A program made the position numbers and the translations under genes. DNA of 47,411 nucleotides, taken from NCBI RefSeq assembly GCF_900102215.1, contig NZ_FNBG01000036.1, forward strand, positions 1 through 47,411, written 5' to 3'. The notes under the pieces are model-generated. The model saw nothing but the letters and a program-made list of their open reading frames with translations. It had not been told where the DNA came from and did no database searches. Positions 8,538 through 16,594 of the stretch are shown here, one piece after another (position 1 is the stretch's first letter; every line of letters begins with the position of its first letter). The DNA is from Fontibacillus panacisegetis (GTDB lineage Bacteria; Bacillota; Bacilli; Paenibacillales; Paenibacillaceae).

Positions 8538-9320
8538 ATAGGCTGGCTGCATCATCCCTTGAGTGGGTTGATCCTCTGGGAAGTCATAATATTGCGACTG
8601 AACCGGTGCATGTACTTGTGATTCCACTGGCACTGACGGCTGCTGATATGGCTCATCCACATACATGATTCTGCGCTGAATTTGCATGAGCCCATTCACG
8701 ACGCGAAGCGCGATCCAAAAAAGTACAAGACCAATGCCTACGTACAGCATATATTGCTGATTATAGGTCCAATCTATATGAAAATAACTAAACAAGGTAT
8801 TCTCTAAAATATCAAGCTGCATTTCATTCATCAAAATGATATGCACGACTGGAAGAGCAATAAATCCTAGTCCCAGGGAAATTACCGTTACCATAATAAC
8901 AAAGAATACAATGCCTGTTACAAATCTTTGTAATATGAGCAGCAGATTTCGAATGAATAGCCCACCGTCAAAACCTCTCACCATGCGCTTCAACCAGTTC
9001 TGCCCAGCTTCAGACTGTCGATTGTAGGTATACGAAACAGGAGGGGGAGTAGGTAAGCCCAAAATTTGTCTAATCATGCTTTGTTCAAAATTCACAATCC
9101 CATTCAGCAGCTTGGCTACTCCAAAAAACAGTGGTATTCCGATAAATATTGGAGTTAAACCGATGGATAGTGCAAGCCCCGTTATCGCTACTGTAAAATA
9201 GATAATCCCTAACGGGAGAGATAGCAATAAATAGAGGATCGTTGCATAGGTTTTTGGATTAAAAAGCACCCAATTCACCTTACCTGTCCGCGCCTTCGCA
9301 GTCGCTTCCATTGTCTTCAT
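8526..9320 (-). CDS. Membrane protein with putative sensor domain
   Basis: About 264 residues. I choose the ATG at 9320 because AAAGGAG lies about nine bases upstream; the longer frame from 9344 lacks a ribosome site. Paired long hydrophobic segments (about residues 30-75, 120-165 and near 190-210) separated by a cytoplasmic loop match the putative sensor domain found in front of some actinobacterial and Firmicute histidine kinases. Here no kinase part follows; the C-terminus is a short Pro/Gln-rich tail. A role in membrane signalling is inferred only from the family. Confidence 0.7.
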   Translation of the reverse strand: MKTMEATAKARTGKVNWVLFNPKTYATILYLLLSLPLGIIYFTVAITGLALSIGLTPIFIGIPLFFGVAKLLNGIVNFEQSMIRQILGLPTPPPVSYTYNRQSEAGQNWLKRMVRGFDGGLFIRNLLLILQRFVTGIVFFVIMVTVISLGLGFIALPVVHIILMNEMQLDILENTLFSYFHIDWTYNQQYMLYVGIGLVLFWIALRVVNGLMQIQRRIMYVDEPYQQPSVPVESQVHAPVQSQYYDFPEDQPTQGMMQPAYREL

Positions 9321-9538
9321 ATTCAAACACTCCTTTGGCTTCATAAGACACGATCTGAGTTATAAATCCATTATATCCGCCTTATTCGACTGACATAACC
9401 GTCTTAAGAGGGATCTGAAGCTAGACTTTAGACTAGGGACTGGTCGATTTCTCCGCTAAAAGCCTTCCCGAAATTTACGAAATTCGTTGGTAGTTACATA
9501 GAAAAAGTAATAGGTACAAAGAACACTTAGAACTTTGG

Positions 9539-10027
9539 CTACCGCAGGCTAGCCAACTTCTCCAGAAAGTCTGCCACGATTTCCAACGACGCAGCGTCGA
9601 AACTTGTTAACAATTCCATCGATTTTTGATCCTGCTCCTGATGGAATACCCGATGCAGTTCGGCCAATTCGGTGCCGAGCGAAGTCACTGAGAAATAAAT
9701 TTCTTTCAGGTTGTCCGGCAGCCGCGTTTTCGAAATCAGGTCCTGATCCAGCAATTTGCGGGTAATTTTGGAGACGGCGCCCTTTGTTATCCCCATATCG
9801 CGAGCGATATCGACCCCTTTAATGCTTTCATGCGCATTGATCACGTCCAAAACGTGCAGGCTTGAGACGGATAGGCGGGGCAGCAGCTTCTTTAGCCGGA
9901 CATCGGAGATGCGCCCTACGAGCCAAAGCCGATCCTGGTCCTCGTCGGTTTTGCTGATGAGGATCCGGTACATGGATTTTTCGATGCGGTTTTTGAGCTG
10001 AAGCAAGTCATCATTCATATCTGGCAT
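9539..10027 (-). CDS. MarR family transcriptional regulator
   Basis: 162-residue winged-helix dimeric repressor. The central HTH reads SVSSLHVLDVI ... GVDIARDMGITKGAVSKITRKLLDQDLI, followed by the wing. It is divergent from a nitroreductase gene, with two matching palindromes in the gap. It very likely represses itself and the reductase until a ligand or oxidant is sensed. The gene and its partner are visibly GC-richer than their neighbours (many CGG, GCG, CCG codons), suggesting transfer as a unit. Confidence 0.88.
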   Translation of the reverse strand: MPDMNDDLLQLKNRIEKSMYRILISKTDEDQDRLWLVGRISDVRLKKLLPRLSVSSLHVLDVINAHESIKGVDIARDMGITKGAVSKITRKLLDQDLISKTRLPDNLKEIYFSVTSLGTELAELHRVFHQEQDQKSMELLTSFDAASLEIVADFLEKLASLR

Positions 10028-10053
10028 AAGGCAAGCCTACCTTTTTTCTTTTT

Positions 10054-10128
10054 ATTATACCATGGTTTCCGAGGAAACCATTTGACAAAATATTCTCTCC
10101 TTGTTATTATGGTTTCCATGGAAACAAT
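10054..10128. promoter_or_regulatory. Divergent promoters with two MarR-type operators
   Basis: Operator 1 at 10062-10081 is the perfect palindrome ATGGTTTCCGAGGAAACCAT. Operator 2 at 10109-10128, ATGGTTTCCATGGAAACAAT, shares the same half-site. Between them lies the reductase promoter: TTGACA (10082-10087), 17 bp, TATTAT (10105-10110). Operator 1 abuts the -35 and operator 2 covers the start point. On the minus strand TATAAT at 10059-10054 serves marR, with operator 1 just upstream. Binding at both sites would block both promoters. Confidence 0.8.
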
Positions 10129-10189
10129 TTAATTATACACCTGTCTTCTGAGACTTCTACAAAAAACTAACTATTTGGAGGGAATCTAA

Positions 10190-10933
10190 ATGAATGAGGT
10201 CTTGCAAGTGATCCGCCAGCATCGCTCCATCCGTAAGTTTAAAAATATTCCGTTGACTGGCGAGCAAGTCGATGCCATTGTCGATGCAGCGCAAATGGCA
10301 CCGACCTCGGCGCATATGCAGCCGTTCTCGATCATCGGCGTTACCGATCAGGGACTGCGGAAGAAGATCGCGGTGCATTCGAAAAATCCGTCGATTGAAG
10401 AATGCGGGTACTTTTTTATTTTTTGCGCCGATCTTCATCGGATGATGTTGGCCGCCGGCCCGGAGCAACAAGAAAAAATGGGTCGTAATCTGAGCTTTTC
10501 GTATTTTTACCAAACCGCTGTGCTGTGTGCCGCGCTCGCCCTGCAAAATGCCAATGTGGCGGCGGAATCGATGGGGCTCGGAACCGTGATTATCGGCGGA
10601 ATTAATGAGGCCCTGCCGGCACTGGACGAATGGCTTGGCCTGCCGGACTTCGTCATTCCTTTGGTCGGTCTTGCAGTAGGCGTTCCCGACGAGCTCCCCG
10701 AGCAAAAGCCGCGGTTGCCTCGGTCTGCCGTATTTTTTGAAAACCGGTATGATCCCGATCTTAAAGCAAAGGTCGAAAAATATGACCAGGAAATAGAGGA
10801 GTACTACGGCGCGCGAACGAATAACAAACAAAAGGCTAGCTGGTCCGGAAAATTCATCGCCATGTTGGATAAGGATTTGCCGTTGGGCGGATATACGGAA
10901 TACGTAAAAAGCAAAGGATTTGATTTAAAATGA
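10190..10933 (+). CDS. NADPH-dependent flavin oxidoreductase (nitroreductase NfsA/Frp type)
   Basis: 247 residues. The N-terminus VLQVIRQHRSIRKFKNIPL carries the FMN-phosphate binding HRSIR motif of the NfsA/FRP group, and AAQMAPTSAHMQPFSIIGV is the typical flavin-site segment. A later MGLGTVIIGG and the VPLVGLAVG region are the conserved C-terminal parts. Such enzymes reduce nitroaromatics, quinones or flavins with NADPH. It has its own ribosome site (TTGGAGGGAATCTAA) and is controlled with the divergent marR gene by paired operators. Confidence 0.88.
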   Translation: MNEVLQVIRQHRSIRKFKNIPLTGEQVDAIVDAAQMAPTSAHMQPFSIIGVTDQGLRKKIAVHSKNPSIEECGYFFIFCADLHRMMLAAGPEQQEKMGRNLSFSYFYQTAVLCAALALQNANVAAESMGLGTVIIGGINEALPALDEWLGLPDFVIPLVGLAVGVPDELPEQKPRLPRSAVFFENRYDPDLKAKVEKYDQEIEEYYGARTNNKQKASWSGKFIAMLDKDLPLGGYTEYVKSKGFDLK

Positions 10934-10959
10934 GGATCATGTATAAGAGCTGAAACGCA

Positions 10960-10989
10960 AAATCCACAACCGGATTCGGTTGTGGATTT
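10960..10989. terminator. Terminator, copy 1 of a duplicated terminator/ssrA junction
   Basis: Stem AAATCCACAACC / GGTTGTGGATTT with a GGATTC loop. The same hairpin with flanks (43 bp identical, 10952-10994) recurs at 32762-32804, both times directly before a fragment of the ssrA 3' end. Confidence 0.75.
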
Positions 10990-10996
10990 AACATTA

Positions 10997-11016
10997 TGGA
11001 GGCGAGGGGAGTCGAA
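10997..11016 (-). other. Short ssrA 3'-end fragment
   Basis: TGGAGGCGAGGGGAGTCGAA matches the acceptor and T-arm end of ssrA (intact copy from 35572), same orientation, then diverges. No CCA is encoded. Read as a partial attachment-site relic. Confidence 0.5.
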
Positions 11017-11059
11017 ACTTAGCTAGGGACGCAGGTTTCTTTGAAGCGATAGAATTCTC

Positions 11060-11108
11060 AAAGAAACCGCAAGCCCTAGGGGAAAACCCTTACGCTTGCG
11101 GTTTCTTT
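11060..11108 (-). terminator. Terminator of the DUF4352-type lipoprotein gene
   Basis: A 15-bp stem AAAGAAACCGCAAGC / GCTTGCGGTTTCTTT with a further small inner stem. The left arm can also pair with GGTTTCTTTGA at 11033-11043. Confidence 0.7.
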
Positions 11109-11128
11109 CATACTAGTGGCAACTTCAA

Positions 11129-11740
11129 CTATCTTAAATTAATAGTGGCCTTGTTCTCATCTTTTGCCAGCTTTAGAATCAAACTATCTTCTGATTTAGC
11201 TACTGTGTCAGGAACTTCCATTACAACAAATCCGGTTTTTGAAGATAGCGGCTTAATACTTTCTTTGCTAAGGTCTTTATCTATCATCGTGATCGTATAT
11301 GTATACTCATATTTGTCCTGAAATAGCGCCTTCATTTCGACTCCGCCAATCATTGACGTAAAGTTGTCTGCTTCCGTTCCTTGATTAGTAACCGTATAGT
11401 TTAAAATTAAAAACTTATTGCCCTCGTCCGCACTAGAAGAAAAATATTCATCACTGACTTTTTGATTAAATTCAAACGAGTCCAGCACAACTTCCCAATC
11501 GCCCAAATTGAACTTGTCCCCTACTTTGTTGACAACCTCTTTCGGCTCTTCAGGCTCCTTAGTCGGTTCTGTTGTAACAGCGTCATCTGTTTGCTCATTA
11601 TTTACGTTCTCTGCAGGGCCTTGATCCTTTACAGAAGTATTAGCATTTTGCGTTCCTGTTGATGTAGACGCAGCACCTCCACATGCAGTAACCAGTAATA
11701 ACAGTGCCAAAAGTAAAATTCCCAAACTTGTCTTTCTCAA
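11129..11740 (-). CDS. Secreted lipoprotein with DUF4352-like domain
   Basis: 203 residues starting at TTG (11740), chosen because GGGGGAG lies seven bases upstream. Signal peptide and lipobox LVTAC (Cys about 20), then a Thr/Asn/Glu-rich linker (about 25-68), then a C-terminal beta-sandwich with KVGDKFNLGDWEVVLDSFEF and NKFLILNYTVTNQG, typical of the DUF4352 immunoglobulin-like domain in Firmicute surface lipoproteins. Function unknown. It lies alone between two ssrA fragments, next to the AbrB-Doc pair. Confidence 0.8.
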   Translation of the reverse strand: MRKTSLGILLLALLLLVTACGGAASTSTGTQNANTSVKDQGPAENVNNEQTDDAVTTEPTKEPEEPKEVVNKVGDKFNLGDWEVVLDSFEFNQKVSDEYFSSSADEGNKFLILNYTVTNQGTEADNFTSMIGGVEMKALFQDKYEYTYTITMIDKDLSKESIKPLSSKTGFVVMEVPDTVAKSEDSLILKLAKDENKATINLR

Positions 11741-12030
11741 AACTTTCTCCCCCTTTTCTACATATTACCACATATTACGAGCTTTTTAGTCCCTAAGTTT
11801 CATTTTTCTCAATATTTCGCCTTTCTTCCGTCCCAAATTTGTTAGTCACTACCTTAACGTAATTTTGCCACTTCCTATTTCATCAAAAATAAAAAGTTGC
11901 TCTGACGCTACCGTAGCAGGGAGTATGTCACATCTCGACCAAGGGACCATAAGTATTCTTTGTTTGTTGATTATTGAGAGGGCTTCATTTATTTGTTTTG
12001 TATGTAAAAGGAAACTAGTTATTATTTTCG

Positions 12031-12058
12031 TTGAATATCAAATCAAAAATTGTATAAT
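12031..12058 (+). promoter_or_regulatory. Promoter of the AbrB-Doc operon
   Basis: TTGAAT (12031-12036), 16-bp spacer, TATAAT (12053-12058), 41 bp before the antitoxin start. The dyad TTGTATAATTGTTATAACAG overlaps the -10 and could be the antitoxin operator. Confidence 0.6.
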
Positions 12059-12098
12059 TGTTATAACAGTTGAATATATTGATAAGGAGGATTTCCGA

Positions 12099-12362
12099 AT
12101 GAATAGGGTGGTGGAAATGGAACGCAAAGTGACTAAGTTTGGGAACAGTTTGGGCATAACCATGACCGATGCACTCAAGCAAATCGGCTTGAGTCAGGGA
12201 GATAGCGTCCAAATCGATGTTAACCAGACCACTGGTGAAATTATTATTAAAAAATCGACAAAAGTAGTATTGCCCAATGGGATTAGTAAAGATTTCATGG
12301 ATACGCTGTCCAACGTAATTGATGAGTATGACCAGACATTACAAGGTCTGAAAGATCGATGA
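12099..12362 (+). CDS. AbrB/MazE-type antitoxin
   Basis: 87 residues from the ATG at 12099, chosen because AAGGAGG lies eight bases upstream; the longer open frame has no ribosome site. The N-terminus MERKVTKFGNSLGITMTDALKQIGLSQGD with the following strand is the SpoVT/AbrB swapped-hairpin DNA-binding fold seen in MazE-like antitoxins. The acidic C-terminal tail would wrap the toxin. Its stop overlaps the toxin start by four bases (ATGA), so the two are translated together. It should repress its own promoter and neutralise Doc. Confidence 0.85.
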   Translation: MNRVVEMERKVTKFGNSLGITMTDALKQIGLSQGDSVQIDVNQTTGEIIIKKSTKVVLPNGISKDFMDTLSNVIDEYDQTLQGLKDR

Positions 12363-12757
12363 ACAAAGTACGTTATTTGTCCGTAGAAGAAGTCATAGCC
12401 ATTAATATTGCCATGATTCAGCGATATAGTCCAGGTGAACAAACAGGTGTTAAAGAAGCAGGGCTGCTTGAATCAGTCGTCCTTCGCCCCAAGTCCTCTG
12501 CTTTTGGTGAGGATGCCTACCCCAACGTTTATGAAAAATCAGCCGCACTGTTTGAGTCTTTAGGGCAAAATCATCCCTTCCACAACGCTAACAAACGCAC
12601 TGCCTTTACGGCTCTGGTCATATTTCTACGTTATAATGGCTTGCAGTTTAAAATGCATACCAAGTATGCCGAAGACCTCACAGTAGACATGGTAAACCAC
12701 AAATACACATTGGAGGAATTGGCCGTAATCATTAAAAGGCATTGCGTAATTATTTAA
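12359..12757 (+). CDS. doc: Doc toxin (Fic/Doc fold, death on curing)
   Basis: 132 residues. The motif HPFHNANKRT (residues 72-81) is the Doc version of the Fic loop: catalytic His and the N-x-K-R anion site, with Lys where AMP-transferring Fic proteins have Gly-Arg. Doc proteins phosphorylate elongation factor Tu and stop translation. The start overlaps the antitoxin stop. Length is normal for Doc and no defect is seen, so the pair looks functional. The partner is AbrB-like rather than the classical Phd. Confidence 0.88.
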   Translation: MNKVRYLSVEEVIAINIAMIQRYSPGEQTGVKEAGLLESVVLRPKSSAFGEDAYPNVYEKSAALFESLGQNHPFHNANKRTAFTALVIFLRYNGLQFKMHTKYAEDLTVDMVNHKYTLEELAVIIKRHCVII

Positions 12758-12778
12758 TCAAATGAGGACGTAAAAAAA

Positions 12779-12794
12779 CGACCAGTTAAGGTCG
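12779..12794 (+). terminator. Terminator of the AbrB-Doc operon
   Basis: CGACC / GGTCG stem with a six-base loop followed by CTTTTC. It is followed after 18 bp by TGGAGGCGAA (12813-12822), a very short match to the ssrA end in the same layout as at 10960 and 18606. Confidence 0.6.
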
Positions 12795-12880
12795 CTTTTC
12801 TGCTACTATATATGGAGGCGAACCGCATCTTGGACACCTCCGGTTAAATGATTACCATTATTACAGTAGGTTTGTAACTT

Positions 12881-13039
12881 CTAAACCAGAGTCAGACCTC
12901 CGCCCGATCGCTGGAGTTCTTTTATAAAGCGGTAGCCTTCCAGAAATCCAGCCACAAAAGCTTCCTCTTCTTCGAGACCCTGTTCTGTGCTCATAGCCTC
13001 CTCCAATTTGCTAGATTTAACAGACTCTGGTTCATTCAT
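12881..13039 (-). CDS. Possible small acidic protein
   Basis: 52 codons from ATG 13039 (or 38 codons from a second ATG that has GGAGGAGGCT in front and is the better-supported start). The sequence around EEEEAFVAGFLEGYRFIKEL is helical and acidic. It starts inside the stop of the preceding tiny ORF. No family recognised. It may be a small protein belonging to the DUF6155-type operon. Confidence 0.4.
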   Translation of the reverse strand: MNEPESVKSSKLEEAMSTEQGLEEEEAFVAGFLEGYRFIKELQRSGGGLTLV

Positions 13040-13127
13040 GACTAGCAAGCTCAGTGCGATTTCTGGCTACATTGTAAGTAATCTCAAATTTTTGCCCAGT
13101 GGCAATCCTTACGGTTAAATAATTCAT
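13032..13127 (-). CDS. Possible tiny ORF downstream of the DUF6155-type gene
   Basis: 31 codons (begins NYLTVRIATGQKFEITYNVA) starting nine bases after the stop of the upstream gene and overlapping the next tiny ORF by eight bases. The tight spacing and protein-like composition favour a real gene, but no clear ribosome site is seen. A frameshift joining it to the following ORF is another possibility. Confidence 0.3.
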   Translation of the reverse strand: MNYLTVRIATGQKFEITYNVARNRTELASHE

Positions 13128-13136
13128 CCGTATACG

Positions 13137-13679
13137 CTACTCAAGGTCTTCTTCATCCATATGTCCTAAATAGACACTATACAAATCTATCATATCAAAT
13201 CCAAAACCCCAGCCAATATTCAGACTTCTCTGCATCAATTTGTTGCATCGATCTACAAATTTCTCTTCTAATTGATTGTCTACAATATGCTTTAAGGCTT
13301 GTTCATATATGCTTGCTATAGTATGGTAGAATTTCTGACCAATGTCTCCAAATGAAAGCGTGAAGTCCACTCCACATTCCACTGTAAAAACCATTATTTC
13401 TGCAATTTGCTCCTTGTTGTTTGAAACATTACTGAAGTCCTTAATTGCTTTCTTTATAATCGGGTATCGCAAAATCTCTCCCTTGCGGTATCCAAATTCC
13501 TTCTCAATAATTTTCTTGTACTTGCTTAAGACCTCAACTTGATCAGGAAATAACACTGAAAAATAATGCTCTTGAATGATCGGGTATTTTTTGGCCAAAT
13601 TCAAGACTTCAGCCTCAAGCTCTTCCTTCGTAAGATTGTTCAGATGCTTTTTAATGGTTGAGTTTCTTAATTTTGGCAT
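13137..13679 (-). CDS. DUF6155-type conserved protein
   Basis: 180 residues from the ATG at 13679, which has AAGGAG six to seven bases upstream; the longer open frame to 13763 lacks one. The helical N-terminus PKLRNSTIKKHLNNLTKEEL matches what I recall of the DUF6155 family; the rest is predicted all-alpha. No catalytic motif is visible. Function unknown. Divergent from the broken TOTE-type primase, and first in a possible operon with two tiny ORFs. Confidence 0.7.
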   Translation of the reverse strand: MPKLRNSTIKKHLNNLTKEELEAEVLNLAKKYPIIQEHYFSVLFPDQVEVLSKYKKIIEKEFGYRKGEILRYPIIKKAIKDFSNVSNNKEQIAEIMVFTVECGVDFTLSFGDIGQKFYHTIASIYEQALKHIVDNQLEEKFVDRCNKLMQRSLNIGWGFGFDMIDLYSVYLGHMDEEDLE

Positions 13680-13780
13680 TATAATCTCCTTAATTCGGTT
13701 ATTATTACTCTGTAGCTTACAAGGTATAATATAAATAAAACGCGAGGAACAATCAATGGACAAGCACGAATGAACAAATA

Positions 13781-14566
13781 ATGTCTTATTCTACCTCCCC
13801 GGCAACAGAAAGCAAAGAGACAACTGTTAGAGAAACTAATATTTACCGGTACTCTACCGTAGAGGACAAGCTCGCCCTGTATAAAAGTTATTTTCGCGGC
13901 AGAGAAGATGTATACCCGATACGCTGGAGCAACAAGCAAGGCAAGTCCGGATACTCGCCCGCCTGCGCCAATGAGTGGACTTCCGTTTGCGAGAAACCCC
14001 GGGTGAAATGCTCATTTTGCAAACACCAGAGCTTCATGCCCCTTACAAGCGAAGTGCTGTCAGCCCATTTAGATGCAAGAAAAGACCGGACGATTGGCAT
14101 CTATCCAATGCTGCCGGATGAAACCTGCTGGTTTTTAGCCATGGATTTTGACAAACATGATTGGAAGCAGGATGTTACTGCCGTGATGGAGCTATGTAAA
14201 AGCCACGAATTACCTGCACTGTTAGAGCGCTCACGCTCTGGCAATGGGGGGCATATCTGGATTTTCTTCAGTCATAATATTGAGGCTGCGACTGCCAGAA
14301 GATTTGGGATGACTTTGCTGAGTTTAACCATGAACAAAAGATATCAGATCGGCATGGAATCCTATGACCGCCTGTTCCCCAATCAGGATACGCTACCCAA
14401 AGGCGGATTTGGCAAGATGAACGAAGACGAGGTGAAGCAATTTATATCAAGCACAGGGAACGTGGTGAAGAAATCCAATTCAAAAAAGCAACCTCTGAAT
14501 AATTATTTATTTCTATCATTTCGTCCTCCCTTTTTCAAAGTTTTCTTGAGCACTCGTATGGCATAA
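13781..14566 (+). pseudogene. Truncated TOTE-type archaeo-eukaryotic primase domain
   Basis: The first ~215 codons match the primase (AEP) domain of TOTE conflict-system proteins: a Cys-containing segment (CSFCKHQSFMPL), the metal-binding LAMDFDKHDW (acidic D-x-D) and SRSGNGGHIWIFF (catalytic His). The segment ends at DTLPKGGFG, where intact proteins continue into NLIALPLQ and then long helicase and nuclease domains. Here unrelated residues follow and the frame ends at 261 residues. There is no ribosome site before the start. The helicase and nuclease parts are missing from the window, so this is a dead remnant of a defence-type gene. Confidence 0.72.
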
Positions 14567-15058
14567 TAGACATCTTACATAATTTCGCCAAAAAAACATT
14601 TTATCCTTCCGTATTATTTCCAAGTAAGTATGAATTCGATGATTCCCGCTGTATCCAAACATAACACTAAGAAATCAATAAATAGGCTTCCCCTTGCAGT
14701 TCCTGTACATAGCAAAAGACACCCTCGTAACAATACTCTCCCTCAGTAAAAGAAAGCGCATGATGGAGTGTCCGGCATCAGATAGGTGGTCGCTATATGT
14801 AGGTCGGAACGGCTGGATTCGAAGAACAATCAAAAGAAAAAACCGGAGACCTCCCCTCAGGCCCCGGGCTTGCTCACTACTTATCGATAAACCCTCTCCC
14901 AAAACGAATACCCGCGCGACATCGCTCTCTGCGCGCCGTTCATCTTAACATATCTTGCTTGAATGGTTGGGAAGAATATCTCATCGACAGCCCTATCGTC
15001 ATATTTTTGGTCTATTGCCTACTTCATAAGTAGATTATGGGCAACGAAGCTTTTCCAC
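14567..15058. other. 492-bp interval without a supported gene
   Basis: Short open frames exist on both strands (for example 14694-14948) but have no ribosome site and low-complexity basic translations. No terminator is evident for the pyruvate kinase gene that ends at 15059. The segment 14740-14945 is GC-richer than its surroundings and may be another broken insert. Confidence 0.4.
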
Positions 15059-16489
15059 TTAGGCCTGCCTGGACGATATTTGCTGGATTTTGATTAAATT
15101 GGTGCTTCCGGATTTACCGATGGGAACGCCGGCTGATATAACAACGAAGTCCCCGTCTTTCAATAATCCTGTCTTGCAGCTGTTTTCTATAGCGGATGCA
15201 AACATTTCATCCGTTGATCGCACCTCACTACCCATCACGGGTATAACACCCCACATCAAGCATAGTTTCATCATCACATGGGGATGCCGTGTGATTGCAA
15301 TAATAGGTGCTTTAGGCCGGTATTTTGAGACCATTCGCGCAGTAAATCCGCTTTCAGTCGGCGTAATAATCGCTTTGGCGTTTAATTCCAGCGAAGAGCT
15401 AGCCGCGGCTTGACTGATGATTTCAGTAACGTTAGCAGACTTCATTATTTTGCGCAGAGCAAACTGCTCAGAATAATCGATACTCGTCTCAGCTTTTTCA
15501 GCAACCGTTGCCATTGTGCGTACAGATTCGACAGGATATTTCCCAGCAGCAGTTTCGCCTGAAAGCATCAATACATCCGCCCCCTGTAGCACGGCTGTAG
15601 ATACATCGCTGACTTCCGCGCGGGTCGGCCTTGGGTTAATCTGCATAGACTCAAGCATATGAGTGGCTACAATAACTGGTTTCCCTACGGTGTTGCACTT
15701 CACAATGATTTCACGCTGTACAAGCGGAACTTCTTCGACTTGAATTTCAACGCCCAGGTCACCTCGGGCTACCATGATACCATCAGATACCTCGATGATC
15801 CCGTCTAAATTAGCGACTCCTTCTTCATTTTCTATTTTGGAAATAATTTGTATATGTTCGGCATTTCTTTCTTTTAAAATTCTTCGGACTTCTAAAATAT
15901 CTTCGACCTTTCTTACAAAGGATACCGCAATAATATCGATCCCGTTTTCCAGTCCGAACATGATGTGGCGAACATCTCTCTCCGTAATGCCCGGCAACGT
16001 TGTTTTTACTCCCGGCAGATTTACGCCTTTTCTCGGTTTTAAAGTGCCTCCATTAAGTACTTTGCAATTAATTTCCGATCCGCTTATATAATTGACTGTT
16101 AACTCAATCAGCCCGTCATCGATTAGGATACATGAGCCAGGCTTCAGGACATTCGGCATGTCCTCGTAGTTAACGGGTATTCTTTTTGAATCGCCGAGTA
16201 CCTGTTCTGTAGTCAGGATAATTTCATCATTGATCGACAATTCGATGGCTGATTCTTTAAATTTTCCGATTCTTATTTCTGGTCCCTTGATATCTAGCAG
16301 AACTGGAACAGAAACATTCATTTCTTTCGATGCAGCTCGAACTTTTCGTATTCTTTCGCTGTGCTCTTCTAGTTCACCATGAGCCATATTCAGTCTTGCA
16401 ATATTCATGCCTGAACGGATCATCTCTTTTAATACCGGAAGCGATTCGCATGAAGGTCCCATCGTACATAAAATTTTAGTTTTTTGCAT
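15059..16489 (-). CDS. Pyruvate kinase paralog with altered K+ site
   Basis: 476 residues, the short form without the extra C-terminal PEP-utiliser-like domain usual in Bacillus Pyk. Makes ATP and pyruvate from PEP and ADP if active. Catalytic residues are present: Lys in ISKIEN (about 218), metal ligands Glu 220 and Asp 244 in VARGDLGVEI, and Thr 276 in VATHMLESM. Two monovalent-cation ligands are changed: the usual ARLNFSHG is ARLNMAHG (Ser to Ala 36) and LDTKGPEIR is LDIKGPEIR (Thr to Ile 68). The His in ATHM replaces the common Gln. AAAGGAG lies eight bases before the ATG. It is divergent from an AraC gene, so it is probably an inducible paralog and not the housekeeping enzyme. Confidence 0.85.
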   Translation of the reverse strand: MQKTKILCTMGPSCESLPVLKEMIRSGMNIARLNMAHGELEEHSERIRKVRAASKEMNVSVPVLLDIKGPEIRIGKFKESAIELSINDEIILTTEQVLGDSKRIPVNYEDMPNVLKPGSCILIDDGLIELTVNYISGSEINCKVLNGGTLKPRKGVNLPGVKTTLPGITERDVRHIMFGLENGIDIIAVSFVRKVEDILEVRRILKERNAEHIQIISKIENEEGVANLDGIIEVSDGIMVARGDLGVEIQVEEVPLVQREIIVKCNTVGKPVIVATHMLESMQINPRPTRAEVSDVSTAVLQGADVLMLSGETAAGKYPVESVRTMATVAEKAETSIDYSEQFALRKIMKSANVTEIISQAAASSSLELNAKAIITPTESGFTARMVSKYRPKAPIIAITRHPHVMMKLCLMWGVIPVMGSEVRSTDEMFASAIENSCKTGLLKDGDFVVISAGVPIGKSGSTNLIKIQQISSRQA

Positions 16490-16554
16490 ACATCTATCTC
16501 CTTTACCGTTTGCTATATTCTATTCAAGATAAATTTATATTTCCATTTAATCTA

Positions 16555-16577
16555 GTACTATAGATGGAGTATAGTAC
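16555..16577. promoter_or_regulatory. Palindrome between the pyruvate kinase and araC-type genes
   Basis: GTACTATA (16555-16562), seven bases, TATAGTAC (16570-16577), just before the AraC-type gene. It contains a TATAGT that could be a -10. Its core resembles the TetR operator at 32969. Likely target of the adjacent AraC regulator or an unlinked factor. Confidence 0.5.
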
Positions 16578-16594
16578 GGAAAGGTGTGTGCGAA

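Noticed and set aside
10157..10831. Long open frame opposite the nitroreductase gene
   Set aside because: It is an antisense shadow of a GC-rich gene; the plus-strand frame has clear family motifs and a ribosome site.
14694..14948. Overlapping open frames on both strands
   Set aside because: No ribosome site, basic low-complexity translation, no motif.
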